Shown: piece by piece, positions 17,281 through 26,470 of the stretch
Layout of the letters: every line of letters starts with the position of its first letter
Numbering within the stretch: the first letter of the stretch is position 1
NCBI GenBank assembly: GCA_963803295.1
Contig: CAWDMC010000010.1
Coordinates: 62,001 to 126,000, forward strand
Length of the DNA stretch: 64,000 nucleotides
Source: CAWDMC01 sp963803295
Lineage (GTDB): Bacteria; Acidobacteriota; Terriglobia; UBA7540
Direction of reading: 5' to 3'
Program-made: the position numbers and the translations under genes
Notes under the pieces: generated by a model
Database searches by the model: none
What the model was told of the DNA's origin: nothing
Seen by the model: the letters and a program-made list of their open reading frames with translations, nothing else

Positions 17281-17520
17281 AGTCGTTGGGGGCGACCCTG
17301 GTTGTCTTCGCCCAGGTCAGGCACAAGGCCTTCCCTACACGGGATAGCCAGTCCCTAGGAGGTGGACGCAGCACAGGTTGTGATACTTAAACGAGAAGCC
17401 GAGGGAAGGGACAAACACTGTTTCCCCTCAGGTCAAAGCCTGGATCACAGACCCAACAGTAATGTCTAAGAATATTTTCCGGTGGGTCGAGAGCTGAAGC
17501 ACAGTTTAGGTTTAACCAGG

Positions 17521-18024
17521 ATGGATCTACTTCGTCTCGAAAGTCTGCTCGAGGATTTCCGACCGATCCGTCCCCTAGCGCCGCGCGCTTTAACTCTGCT
17601 GGAAATTGCTGGCTGGAGGAACAAGGAAGAAGTTGCCAGCAATATTCTGGAATTTTTTCTTTCGCATGAGTGCGAGCACAACTGGGGAACGCTAGTCTTG
17701 GACGCCCTGCTCTCCCTAGTTGACAAGGGGACCCCGCTGGACACGGACAGCATCAAGATCACTCGAGAGGACAGAACTGAGAACCAAAAACGCCCTGACT
17801 TCATCATCGAGTCGGACGCGCTGGTCATTTGTCTCGAGAACAAAATAACTGCTCCACTGTCCAACCCTTTTGAAGAGTATCGGAGTCACGTAGAAAAGCT
17901 AGCTCGCGGCACCCGCAAGCAACTTCTCATTCTGTTGACGGCTCGCGCGGTGGAATGGCGGGATGATCGAGTGAAGCGCGTCGGGTACGACCAGCTCTTC
18001 GAGGCTGCCCGACCAACTTATTAG
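17521..18024 (+). CDS. PD-(D/E)XK nuclease-family protein, N-terminal catalytic part
   Basis: The fragment contains the catalytic signature of the PD-(D/E)XK superfamily: RPDFIIESDALVICLENKI gives the D, then E-x-K on adjacent strands, and NILEFFLSHECEHNWG precedes it. It resembles the PDDEXK_4 class of solitary nuclease-like proteins. The frame ends at a TAG (18022-18024), but homologous-looking sequence continues in the +1 frame. Removing one C from CCC 18008-18010 joins LFEAA to DQLISDRDIDANSPYLNHW and gives about 370 residues. The gene sits between hisS and aspS, has lower GC than its neighbours and is not part of the housekeeping set. A defence or DNA-processing role is possible but unproven. 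Confidence 0.7.
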   Translation: MDLLRLESLLEDFRPIRPLAPRALTLLEIAGWRNKEEVASNILEFFLSHECEHNWGTLVLDALLSLVDKGTPLDTDSIKITREDRTENQKRPDFIIESDALVICLENKITAPLSNPFEEYRSHVEKLARGTRKQLLILLTARAVEWRDDRVKRVGYDQLFEAARPTY

Positions 18025-18085
18025 TGATAGGGATATCGATGCCAATTCACCCTACCTCAACCACTGGCGTGATTTTCAGCAAACT

Positions 18086-18640
18086 ATGGACCGTTTCTCG
18101 GCGGAGGCCAACGTGGACGCGAAATTCATCGAGTTTGTTAAAACACACCCCGGCGACCTACGATCCCTATTATTGGAAGTTGATCGATTGCAAGGGGAAA
18201 TGGAAAATAAGATAGACCTAGTAAGGGAGAGGAGTGATAGCTTTCTACACGAGAGCAACATACCGACGACTTACAAGTGCGCCTGGAATTGGAAAGAAGC
18301 GGCCAAAAAGCGAGAGCCGGAGTGGAAATACTTAATGTTCTGGTCGTACGGTGTTCGATTGCGCGTAGCATCCCAGTTCGTCCTGGTGATTGAAGCGCGG
18401 CTCTATCTCGTCGAAGGCTGGGAAATTCAGGTGTTTGAGCTAAGGCAATACTTGAGCGGGCGTGAACAGAACCACGCGAGGGAATGGCTGAAGGAGAAGG
18501 GAATCGAGACCCGAGGGTCCAGGCTGGATCCGAACAAGCGTCTTGCCTACGGCGACGTTCTGCCGTACGAAACAAACCCCCAGGAGGTCATTGACAGATT
18601 TTGCGAACTGATCCGTCGCGTAGACAAGGCTCGCAGCTAG
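18086..18640 (+). CDS. PD-(D/E)XK nuclease-family protein, C-terminal part
   Basis: This frame is open from about 18021 and continues the nuclease-like protein begun at 17521. It starts in the region DQLISDRDIDANSPYLNHWRDF, where homologues have a conserved Y-x-H-W-like segment, and goes on through a helical stretch (DLRSLLLEVDRLQGEMENKIDLV) to a mixed domain ending with CELIRRVDKARS. There is no separate Shine-Dalgarno before ATG 18086, so independent translation is unlikely. It contains no recognised motif of its own. Confidence 0.6.
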   Translation: MDRFSAEANVDAKFIEFVKTHPGDLRSLLLEVDRLQGEMENKIDLVRERSDSFLHESNIPTTYKCAWNWKEAAKKREPEWKYLMFWSYGVRLRVASQFVLVIEARLYLVEGWEIQVFELRQYLSGREQNHAREWLKEKGIETRGSRLDPNKRLAYGDVLPYETNPQEVIDRFCELIRRVDKARS

Positions 18641-18826
18641 CATGACTACGGACAGGCCTTCGGACTTAGCCTTGTGTCTCCGCTGTGAAACCAAGAGGGG
18701 TGGCCAATACAGTGGCTTTCGCGTGGTTCGAGCCTATCACTGTTGCATGACACAGCCCTCTGGATAACGACCGCAGGCATTCCGCTAGCCCTTTCCCTCA
18801 TCGCGGTTCGATAATGAGGAGCGAAA

Positions 18827-20629
18827 TTGAAACTGGATTCTTTAGGTGACCGGCAACGCACGCATTATTGCGGTGAGCTGCGCAAGGAGCACGCGGGACA
18901 GACAGTTTTCCTGGCTGGCTGGGTGGATCGCCGTCGGGACCTTGGCAACCTGATCTTCCTTGATGTGCGCGATCACAGCGGGGTCACCCAGGTGGTGTGC
19001 AACCCCGCTATCAGCGAAAGCTCTCACGACAAGGCGGAAGACATTCGCCCCGAGTTCGTGGTGGGCGTGGAGGGTGAGGTAGTGCTGCGCGATCCCGGCA
19101 CAGTGAATGCGCAGCTTTCTACCGGCGAGATCGAGGTAAAGGCACGAACGATCTTGCTCCTGAATGAGGCCAGGACCCCTCCCTTTCCGATTAACGATGA
19201 GGAGGCGCGCACGGCTGAGGAGACGCGCCTCCGCTATCGCTATCTTGATTTGCGCCGAGGCCGTATGCAGCGCAACCTTCGTCTGCGCCACCGGGCTTCG
19301 CTTACGGTGCGCGAGCACATGAGCGAGAACGGCTTTATCGAGATTGAAACGCCCTTCTTGACCCGCTCGACTCCCGAGGGCGCGCGTGATTACCTGGTGC
19401 CCAGCCGCGTGCATCACGGCAAGTTCTACGCCCTGCCGCAGTCGCCGCAATTGTTCAAGCAGATCCTGATGATTGCTAGTTTTGACCGCTACTACCAGAT
19501 CGTGCGCTGCTTTCGTGATGAGGACCTGCGCGCCGATCGCCAGCCGGAGTTCACCCAGGTGGATATCGAGATGGCCTTTCCACAGCGGGAGGTGCTGTTC
19601 GATATGATCGAGCGTCTGATCGAGAAACTATTTGCGTTGGTAAACGTCAAGGCCGAGCGGCCGTTTGCCCGCCTGCCCTATGGCGAGGCTATGGAGAAGT
19701 ACGGCTCCGATAAGCCTCATACCGGCTTTGGACTGGGCTGGAGACGCGTCCGTCTGCCGGAGGGCGCGGCAGAACAAATTCACGTGGCCGAGCCTTTCAA
19801 GGCGCTTCGCGTTCCGGGCGATGCAGGGATCTCGCGGGCACAACTCGACAAGCTTCAGAATCTGGCGAAGTCCGGCGGCGCCGATTGGTTTTCCTACATC
19901 AAGATTGGCAGCCCGGAGTTCCAGTCGCCGTTGGTCAAGGTGGTGGGAGAAGAAGTGGTGCGCGGCCTCGCCGCCGAAGCGGAAGCTGAACCCGGCGATC
20001 TCGTGATTCTCCTGGGGCTGCGCACCGGCACAGCCTCCGGCCTGGGCCCTGCGGCGATCACGCGCCTGGACGCGGCCTCAGGCGATCTGCGCCTGGAACT
20101 CGCTCGCAAACTCGGCCTGATCAAGCCGGGTTTGTGGAGCTTTCTCTGGGTTGTGGATTTTCCCATGTTCGAGTATGACGGCAAAGAGCAGCGCTACGGC
20201 GCCATGCATCATCCCTTCACCTCGCCGCGCGAGGAGGATCTCGACAAACTGGAGAGCGATCCCGGCAGCGTGAAGGCGCGGGCCTACGACTTGGTGCTGA
20301 ATGGCTCCGAAATCGGCGGAGGCTCGATCAGAATCCACCGGAACGATATCCAGCAGCGCGTCTTCCAGGTGCTCGGACTGACGCCCGAAAAGGCCCGCGA
20401 GCGGTTCGGATTCTTCCTCGATGCCCTCGAATACGGCACCCCGCCGCATGGTGGCATCGCGCTCGGCTTCGATCGCCTGATCGCCCTGATGGCCGGCGAA
20501 TCGAACATCCGTGAGGTCATCGCTTTCCCCAAGACCGCAAGCGCGATCGATCTGATGTGTGAAGCACCGGCGCACGTAGATCTGGGGCAGTTGGAGGAAT
20601 TGGCGCTCAAAGTGAAGGAGTTTGAGTAA
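18827..20629 (+). CDS. aspS: aspartyl-tRNA synthetase
   Basis: AspRS attaches aspartate to tRNA-Asp. An OB-fold anticodon domain opens the protein (VFLAGWVDRRRDLGNLIFLDVRDHSG), followed by FLTRSTPEGARDYLVPSR, motif 2 (RCFRDEDLRADRQPEFTQVD), a bacterial-type insertion (GAD domain, about residues 300-420) and motif 3 (GIALGFDRLIALM). Length 600 is normal for bacterial AspRS. The start is a TTG at 18827 with GAGGAG six bases upstream, and MKLDSLGDRQRTHYCGEL is the family N-terminus. Whether it is a discriminating or a dual Asp/Asn enzyme cannot be told here. Confidence 0.95.
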   Translation: MKLDSLGDRQRTHYCGELRKEHAGQTVFLAGWVDRRRDLGNLIFLDVRDHSGVTQVVCNPAISESSHDKAEDIRPEFVVGVEGEVVLRDPGTVNAQLSTGEIEVKARTILLLNEARTPPFPINDEEARTAEETRLRYRYLDLRRGRMQRNLRLRHRASLTVREHMSENGFIEIETPFLTRSTPEGARDYLVPSRVHHGKFYALPQSPQLFKQILMIASFDRYYQIVRCFRDEDLRADRQPEFTQVDIEMAFPQREVLFDMIERLIEKLFALVNVKAERPFARLPYGEAMEKYGSDKPHTGFGLGWRRVRLPEGAAEQIHVAEPFKALRVPGDAGISRAQLDKLQNLAKSGGADWFSYIKIGSPEFQSPLVKVVGEEVVRGLAAEAEAEPGDLVILLGLRTGTASGLGPAAITRLDAASGDLRLELARKLGLIKPGLWSFLWVVDFPMFEYDGKEQRYGAMHHPFTSPREEDLDKLESDPGSVKARAYDLVLNGSEIGGGSIRIHRNDIQQRVFQVLGLTPEKARERFGFFLDALEYGTPPHGGIALGFDRLIALMAGESNIREVIAFPKTASAIDLMCEAPAHVDLGQLEELALKVKEFE

Positions 20630-20724
20630 GGGCGGCCCTCGCGGGCAGCCCCGGCAAGGCTTGTGTGCCGCGGGTCTTTCGCTACGGGTACGGCAAGGTG
20701 TAAGAGATAACGGGTAATAGTAAC

Positions 20725-20928
20725 GTGGGAAGGCAAGTTCGTCGGGCTGATTCCGTCCGAAAATCTGTGGGGCAGTACGTTAGTGTCGAAGGAGTCGTAG
20801 TGGCGGCGGTGGAGGTCGACGCCAGGGGCAACGTCGCTGGGGTCAAGCTCACCGCCGTTAGCCTCTCGAGAAATATAGCGATGGATTGGGAAATCCGAGA
20901 CGCCTGGAGTCGACACTTTGGAGGTTGA
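20725..20928 (+). CDS. small hypothetical ORF running into the DUF2442 gene
   Basis: A GTG at 20725 opens 67 codons with no recognised domain. The last part matters: the ATG at 20881 (MDWEIRD) lies just upstream of the DUF2442 frame, and removing one G from GGG 20888-20890 would give MDWKSETPGVDTLEVEVTNIS and continue into DUF2442. The segment 20881-20928 is therefore probably the true start of that gene. The preceding 50 codons may be non-coding or a gene remnant. Confidence 0.3.
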   Translation: MGRQVRRADSVRKSVGQYVSVEGVVVAAVEVDARGNVAGVKLTAVSLSRNIAMDWEIRDAWSRHFGG

Positions 20929-21175
20929 GGTCACCAATATTTCTAACCATGGTCTCTGGCTGCTTGTCGACGATCGCGAAATGTTCTTAGCTTTTGAGGA
21001 CTTTCCCTGGTTCCGGAATGCTCTGATCTCAGCCGTCCTCAATGCTGAATGCCCGAATGCGGGCCACCTTTACTGGCCGGATCTGGATGTTGACTGGGCG
21101 GTGGGGTCGATCGAGCATCCGGAGCGCTTCCCGCTCCTGTCCAAGACGGAATCATGGGTGAAGAGTAAAGGTTGA
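20918..21175 (+). CDS. DUF2442 domain protein
   Basis: VTNISNHGLWLLVDDREMFL followed by FPWFRNA and HLYWPDLDVDWAVGSIEHPERFPL is the characteristic DUF2442 pattern. Members are small proteins often found next to partner genes in toxin-antitoxin-like or mobile settings; no function is established. The called start is a TTG at 20918, but the family usually has 10-15 more N-terminal residues, which are present in the alternate frame from ATG 20881. It stands between aspS and mutL, just before a repeat array. Confidence 0.75.
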   Translation: MEVEVTNISNHGLWLLVDDREMFLAFEDFPWFRNALISAVLNAECPNAGHLYWPDLDVDWAVGSIEHPERFPLLSKTESWVKSKG

Positions 21176-21202
21176 AGTGTAAAGGGAGAAGGGTCAAGGG
21201 AG

Positions 21203-21354
21203 AAGGGTAAAGGTGAAGGTTAACTAGTCAGTTTTAAGTTATAAGTTATGAGTTGTAAGTTATGATTCTATTTCTAGCTTAACTCATAACTCATAATTTA
21301 TAACTCATCCCTTACCGCTTGGGTTCACACTTTACCCTTATATCCTTTACCCTT
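21203..21354. repeat. inverted arrays of heptamer repeats upstream of mutL
   Basis: Four heptamers of the type TAAGTTA/TGAGTTG lie at 21235-21262, and four of the type TAACTCA/TAATTTA lie at 21280-21307. The second array is the near reverse complement of the first, with a 17-base spacer. Outside them AAGGGTAAAGG (21203-21213) pairs perfectly with CCTTTACCCTT (21344-21354). The element is far more A/T-rich than its surroundings and ends eight bases before the mutL ATG. It can fold as one long hairpin and could form a cruciform in DNA. Confidence 0.7.
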
Positions 21355-21361
21355 TTGTCGC

Positions 21362-23482
21362 ATGTCGGTTATTTACATCCTTTCCGAAGGCGTTGCCAAC
21401 CGGATCGCCGCCGGCGAAGTGGTGGAGCGGCCGGCGTCGGTGGTTAAGGAACTGGCAGAGAACTCGATTGACGCCGGCGCCCATAAGATTGAAGTGGATG
21501 TGGAAGCGGGTGGGAAGCGCCTGATCCGTGTGGCTGACGACGGCTGCGGCATGAGCCATGACGACGCGCTGCTGGCCTTCGAGCGTCATGCCACGAGTAA
21601 GATCCGATCGAGCGACGATTTGTTCGAGATTTCCACCCTGGGATTCCGGGGCGAGGCGCTGCCCTCTATCTCTTCGATCTCCCGCCTGGTGCTCGAAACC
21701 CGCCACGCTTCCTCGAACTCTGGCACGCGCGTCGAGTGGGCGGGATCGAAACTCGTCGATGTGAAGGAAATCGCCTGGTCCGGCGGCACGCGCATCGAGG
21801 TTCGCGATCTCTTCTACAACACACCGGCCCGGCGCAAGTTCCTCAAATCGGAATCGACCGAACTTGGTCACACCGCCACCCTGCTTACCCACTACGCTCT
21901 GGCTCATCCTGACAAGAGTTTTCGACTTTCCTCATTCACGAACGAGATTCTGAACGTGGCCCCCGTCGCGAGCCACCGCGAGAGGGTATATCAAGTGATG
22001 GGCGGACAGTTACTCGAGCAACTTATCGAGATGAGCCCCCTGGAGCGGTCGATGCTGCCCGGCCTGGCGCCTGCGCAGTTTGGCGCTAGGCCGGACGAGA
22101 GTACCGCTGCCGAAGAGGCGGCGATCATCAAGGTTTCAGGATTTGTTTCGCGCCCGGACGTTGAGAAACTGAATCGCAATAATATCTATTTTTTTGTGAA
22201 CAGACGCCTGGTGCGTGATCGCTTGATCCTGCATGCTGTGAGCGAGGCTTATCGTAACATTCTGCCTGCGGGGGTGTTTCCCGTGGTGCTGATCTTCCTG
22301 GAGCTGCCGCCTGCGGAAGTCGACGTAAACGTGCATCCTTCCAAAACCGAGGTCCGCTTCCGCCATTCCAGTTTCATTCACGACTTTGTACGCGATTCCA
22401 TCCGCCAGGTGTTGATCTCGGCGCGCCCGGTGGCCGCGTTTCCCTTGCCCAAGCGCGTCCTCGCCCCCGACGTCAACGAAGCCGCAGAATTTCGGGAAAG
22501 GCTGGACGAAGAGGCTGCAGGCGGACAGGAGAAATTCGAAGATTCGAAATTCGAGATTCGGAAATCGGATGCCGGACCCGGTCCGCGAGACCAGGATCCG
22601 ACTTTCCCTCGCGGGGCACGAAATTGGTCTCAGAGACCGGAATTCAGTTTGACCGCTCCGACGCCCCCGCCGCGCAGCGGGGATCTGCCGCTGGATTGGG
22701 CAGGCGGAAGTCCGAACTTTGCCCTCGATGTGACCTCACTTTCCGCCCTTGTTTCGCGGTCCGAACCCCAGCCGGTCGCGATGACTTCCGCCTCGACCGG
22801 CCTACCAGTCCCCGCGGTACTCATCGCTGCCTGCGATGCTGCTTACGCGGAGTCGGTCGCGGCTTCTGAAGGGGAGAAAACCAGATCGGCTATCGACGAG
22901 TTTCCGCAAAACCTGATTCCGCTCGGGCAAGTGCGGGACAGCTTCATCGTAGCTACCAATGCCGACGGTCTCTGGATTATCGATCAGCATGTGGCGCACG
23001 AAAGGGTTCTGTTTGAGCGGCAAGTCAAGTTGTCGTGCCAAAGCGCGGTGGAGGGCCAGCGGCTGTTGTTGCCACGTGTAGTGGAATTAAAGCCAGAGCA
23101 GCAAGCCACCCTTGGCGAGATCTCGAGCGAACTTGAGGCCAACGGCTTCGAGGTTGAACCGTTTGGACAGCGCACCGTTGCCATCAAAACCACGCCCGCC
23201 GACGTTGCCGTGGACGATGCCGACCGCCTGCTGCTGGAGATTCTCGACGGCGTTGGCCCGCAGGCTCGCGCAGTTTCGCTTAACGATCTGCGCGCCCGCA
23301 TCGCTGCTTCTGTCGCCTGCCATGCCGCCATCAAGATCAATATGCCGCTCGAAACGAGCAAGATGCGATGGCTGCTGGCCGAACTCGCCAAAACCGAATG
23401 TCCCATGACCTGTCCCCATGGCCGGCCCATTGTCTTGCGCTATTCCCTGCGCGAGATTCAGAAGGCTTTCAAACGGGTCTGA
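21362..23482 (+). CDS. mutL: DNA mismatch repair protein MutL
   Basis: MutL is the GHKL ATPase that links MutS to strand incision. N-terminal motifs are ELAENSIDAGA, VADDGCGM, FERHATSKI and LGFRGEALPSI. A transducer domain follows, then a proline-rich linker (about residues 370-500) and the C-terminal dimerisation domain. The C-terminus has DQHVAHERVLFE, which fits the endonuclease metal motif DQHA-x2-E-x4-E with V for A, and CPHGRP near the end. It is therefore a nicking MutL, as expected in bacteria without MutH. No clear Shine-Dalgarno precedes ATG 21362, and the large heptamer hairpin ends just upstream, which may lower or regulate translation. Confidence 0.95.
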   Translation: MSVIYILSEGVANRIAAGEVVERPASVVKELAENSIDAGAHKIEVDVEAGGKRLIRVADDGCGMSHDDALLAFERHATSKIRSSDDLFEISTLGFRGEALPSISSISRLVLETRHASSNSGTRVEWAGSKLVDVKEIAWSGGTRIEVRDLFYNTPARRKFLKSESTELGHTATLLTHYALAHPDKSFRLSSFTNEILNVAPVASHRERVYQVMGGQLLEQLIEMSPLERSMLPGLAPAQFGARPDESTAAEEAAIIKVSGFVSRPDVEKLNRNNIYFFVNRRLVRDRLILHAVSEAYRNILPAGVFPVVLIFLELPPAEVDVNVHPSKTEVRFRHSSFIHDFVRDSIRQVLISARPVAAFPLPKRVLAPDVNEAAEFRERLDEEAAGGQEKFEDSKFEIRKSDAGPGPRDQDPTFPRGARNWSQRPEFSLTAPTPPPRSGDLPLDWAGGSPNFALDVTSLSALVSRSEPQPVAMTSASTGLPVPAVLIAACDAAYAESVAASEGEKTRSAIDEFPQNLIPLGQVRDSFIVATNADGLWIIDQHVAHERVLFERQVKLSCQSAVEGQRLLLPRVVELKPEQQATLGEISSELEANGFEVEPFGQRTVAIKTTPADVAVDDADRLLLEILDGVGPQARAVSLNDLRARIAASVACHAAIKINMPLETSKMRWLLAELAKTECPMTCPHGRPIVLRYSLREIQKAFKRV

Positions 23483-23845
23483 CCAATCAAGGCCTACGAC
23501 GTTTGATATCTCGCGTTAGGACAGGCCTTGGGCTTGGCCTGGGCGACCACAAGGATCGCCCCTAGGCGCTACCCGAGCCCCGAGCTACCTGAGCTGCGAG
23601 CGATCCCCTTACCGCTTGACCCGGCCGAATCCGCTCCCGCTTGACCTGCAGATGTTTTCGCCATATCTTTCATGGTCCATGATGCGTCCTTGCCAAGCCC
23701 CATCCAAGGGCGCATCGAAGACTGGTCGCCGCGTCAATGACCGCCCTCAGGAATCGACTCTACGTATCCGGATCCCATCCCCCTACGAACAATCCGGGCA
23801 GGCATTTGACGGGTCCAATTCATTTCACGAGGAGAGCCATCTGCC
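23483..23845. other. non-coding gap between mutL and the exported glycosidase-like gene
   Basis: No protein-like ORF is seen. GGGCGACC (23538-23545) and a nearby GGATCGCCCC-type arm (about 23551-23562) form a small imperfect hairpin that may end the mutL transcript. A good Shine-Dalgarno (GAGGAG) lies just before the downstream ATG at 23846. Confidence 0.4.
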
Positions 23846-26470
23846 ATGACCGCCCGTAAACCCATCGATCGCCGCACCTTCTTGCGTGACTCCGCCTTCT
23901 GTCTGGGGGCAAGTTCAGTGGTAAGCGCTGCCGAAGCAAATACGAATTCCGCCACACGGTCCTCTGAACCGCCTCCTCCGCAGACGCGGGCCGAGGCGTC
24001 GGCCTTGCAGATGAAAACAAAGCTAACGCCCTTCGAACGTATCTGGATCTTGCGAGAACCTGATTCCGGATTTACGGGTAAGTTCGCCTCGCTGGAACTA
24101 GCGCGGGGACTAAGAAACTTGCGTGCGGCGGACAACCCTGTGGAGGCGGAGATTCACACGGGCACGCCTTCTTCCGGAGACCTGACGTTTCGGCTGACCG
24201 TAGAAAAGAACCGCTTCTCTCACCCGGAGGCATATGAGATCGCTCGCGACGGGGCGAAGATCAGTGTGGCCGGATCCACGCAACAAGCGGTGCTTTATGC
24301 AGTATTCGATTTCCTGGAAAGGCAGGGCGCTTTCTTTGGGTTGGACGGCGAGGTTTATCCACTCGACGCTGCCAGGCAACTCCACCTGCCGGTTCCGGGA
24401 ACGTCATGGCCGAGCTCGCCGAGGTTCAGTGTCAGGGGGCTGGTGCCGTGGCCGGACTTTCTGAACTGTGTCACCGTGTATAACCGCGAGGATTGGCGGG
24501 CTTACCTAGAAGCCATGATGCGCATGCGCTTCAATACCTTGGGGGTGCATGTCTACTCGGGCGCGAATCAATGGGCCGAGTCGTTTCTGTCGTTTGAATA
24601 CGCCGGTGCAGGTCATCTCGCCTACACCGACACCTCCGCAACCAACCGCTGGGGGTATCTGCCGGAACGTACTTCACGCTTTGGCATGGGAGCGGCGAAT
24701 TTCTATGCGGACGAAGTGTTCGGAGCAGAGGCAACCACGAAGGCGCGGAACTGCTGGGAAGACCAGGAACTCGCCCAGCAACTCTGGGGCGAAGCCTTCC
24801 GCTACGCCCGAGACCTCGGCATCCGGACCGGCGTGGGCTTCGAGCCCTACCAAATCCCGGATGAAATTTTCCGAGCCATTGCGCCCGAAGCACGCTACGT
24901 GTCGCCAGACCCCAAGCTACCGGGCCCTCGCATCGATCCCGAATCGGTGACCGCCAAAGATATTCTGGAAACCCGGCTCGGAAGCCTGCTCGAAGCCTAC
25001 CCCATGTTGGATTATGTATGGCTGTGGGAAGACGAGGGAATGAGCTGGGAAAGCCAGAGGACAAATGTGCCGCTGTCGCTCACGCCTTTCAAACAGGCAC
25101 ACAATTTCCTTAAGCGTCACGCCCCCTCAAAGCGCCTGGTCATTTCGGGCTGGGGTGGAGTGGCGCGGCATTTTGCCCACTTCCATCGGAACCTCCCGGG
25201 CGACATCGTTTTCTCCTCGCTGAGTGACGATCTGGGATGGGACCCTGTCAGCGAAGAATACGCCAAGCTGGAAGGCCGTGAACGCTGGCCGATTCCCTGG
25301 CTCGAGGATGATCCTGGCATGTGGATGCCGCAGTTCCACGTGAACCGGTTCGTGCGCGACATGGACTTGGCTGAGAAATATGGGTGCCAAGGCCTGCTAG
25401 GCATCCACTGGCGGCATCGCATCATGGACATCGATGCCGGCTTCCAGTCTCGTTACTCCTGGCAGAAGGATTTGACACCGACCAAGTTCTTTCAATCCTA
25501 CGCAGGCGCGCAGGCGCGCGAACCGCGGGCAGCCTCGCTGGCCAAGGTGCTGGACGACACCGATCGCGATCGGCTGATTCTGTGCTCCTGGAGCGGCAAG
25601 GTCAACAACGGCCACAGTGAAATGCATGAGTACACAGGCGACTACGACGAAGCCTTTCAATTCTGGAACGGCTACGAGCCCGAGGACAGCGTCAAGAAAT
25701 CGCAGGCGGAGGTAGCCCGGCAACTGCGCACTTTGACCGAATCCGCCTCCAGCGCAGCCGAGCGCGAGCGGCTCGGCTATCTGACGGGATTCGTGGATCT
25801 CGCCGTTCCTTATGCGGAGTCCTGGTCCTTAGCGTTTCACTTGAACACGAGGCTACAGCAAGCCATCGAGTTGAAGAAGAACGGCAAGGCGGATCAGGCT
25901 CGAAGTCTGGTTTCAACTGAATGCGTACCCTTGTGGCTGAAGCTTGCGCCTCTGGTTAGGGAAGTGTTCCTAACTTACCAGCGGGTCGTGAGTACCCGCA
26001 ACGATCTGGGGCAGCTGGCTTCCATGCACAACAAGTACGAGCGCCTGGCGCTATACCGCCTGCGCGCGTCGATGAAGGAGTTCCTGGGAGAACTTCCGCC
26101 CGAGACCGAGCGACTGTTTTCGCAGGTGCGGCAACCTGAGGCCAGTGCCTATGCGCGCGTGTTCCTGCCAACGCGTCCGAGCGTACTTCGTCCAGGGGAG
26201 CGCGTGCGAATCCAGGCGGTTGTTCCCGGATCTGGCGAAGTCGGCGAGGTCGTCCTTTTCACTCGCGCGGCTGGGTCCGGTAAGTGGGTGTCTTCCTCCA
26301 TGAAGCACGTGGGGAGGCGCACTTTCGCCGGCGAAATTGAGCACCACGCGACCGACGGTCCTCTAATAGATTACTACGTCGAAGTGAGCGGCCACCTGGC
26401 AGGAGCCAAGAACACCACGACGGCGCCCGACGAGGCACCCTTCAGGTTCTACACGGTTACTTTGGGGTAG
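23846..26470 (+). CDS. Tat-exported glycoside hydrolase-like protein
   Basis: The 874-residue protein starts with a twin-arginine signal (DRRTFLRDSAFCLGASSVVSA). Residues 60-185 resemble the N-terminal domain of alpha-glucuronidases and GH20-type enzymes (ISVAGSTQQAVLYAVFDFLERQGAFF). The next region (RFSVRGLVPWPDFLN, MMRMRFNTLGVHVYSG) looks like the entry to a TIM barrel, with acidic candidates in VWLWEDEGMSW. The C-terminal part (RPSVLRPGERVRIQAVVPG) is a beta-sandwich. I cannot assign a CAZy family or substrate; hexosamine or uronic-acid glycans are plausible. It stands alone with a strong Shine-Dalgarno and no sugar-transport neighbours. Confidence 0.6.
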   Translation: MTARKPIDRRTFLRDSAFCLGASSVVSAAEANTNSATRSSEPPPPQTRAEASALQMKTKLTPFERIWILREPDSGFTGKFASLELARGLRNLRAADNPVEAEIHTGTPSSGDLTFRLTVEKNRFSHPEAYEIARDGAKISVAGSTQQAVLYAVFDFLERQGAFFGLDGEVYPLDAARQLHLPVPGTSWPSSPRFSVRGLVPWPDFLNCVTVYNREDWRAYLEAMMRMRFNTLGVHVYSGANQWAESFLSFEYAGAGHLAYTDTSATNRWGYLPERTSRFGMGAANFYADEVFGAEATTKARNCWEDQELAQQLWGEAFRYARDLGIRTGVGFEPYQIPDEIFRAIAPEARYVSPDPKLPGPRIDPESVTAKDILETRLGSLLEAYPMLDYVWLWEDEGMSWESQRTNVPLSLTPFKQAHNFLKRHAPSKRLVISGWGGVARHFAHFHRNLPGDIVFSSLSDDLGWDPVSEEYAKLEGRERWPIPWLEDDPGMWMPQFHVNRFVRDMDLAEKYGCQGLLGIHWRHRIMDIDAGFQSRYSWQKDLTPTKFFQSYAGAQAREPRAASLAKVLDDTDRDRLILCSWSGKVNNGHSEMHEYTGDYDEAFQFWNGYEPEDSVKKSQAEVARQLRTLTESASSAAERERLGYLTGFVDLAVPYAESWSLAFHLNTRLQQAIELKKNGKADQARSLVSTECVPLWLKLAPLVREVFLTYQRVVSTRNDLGQLASMHNKYERLALYRLRASMKEFLGELPPETERLFSQVRQPEASAYARVFLPTRPSVLRPGERVRIQAVVPGSGEVGEVVLFTRAAGSGKWVSSSMKHVGRRTFAGEIEHHATDGPLIDYYVEVSGHLAGAKNTTTAPDEAPFRFYTVTLG

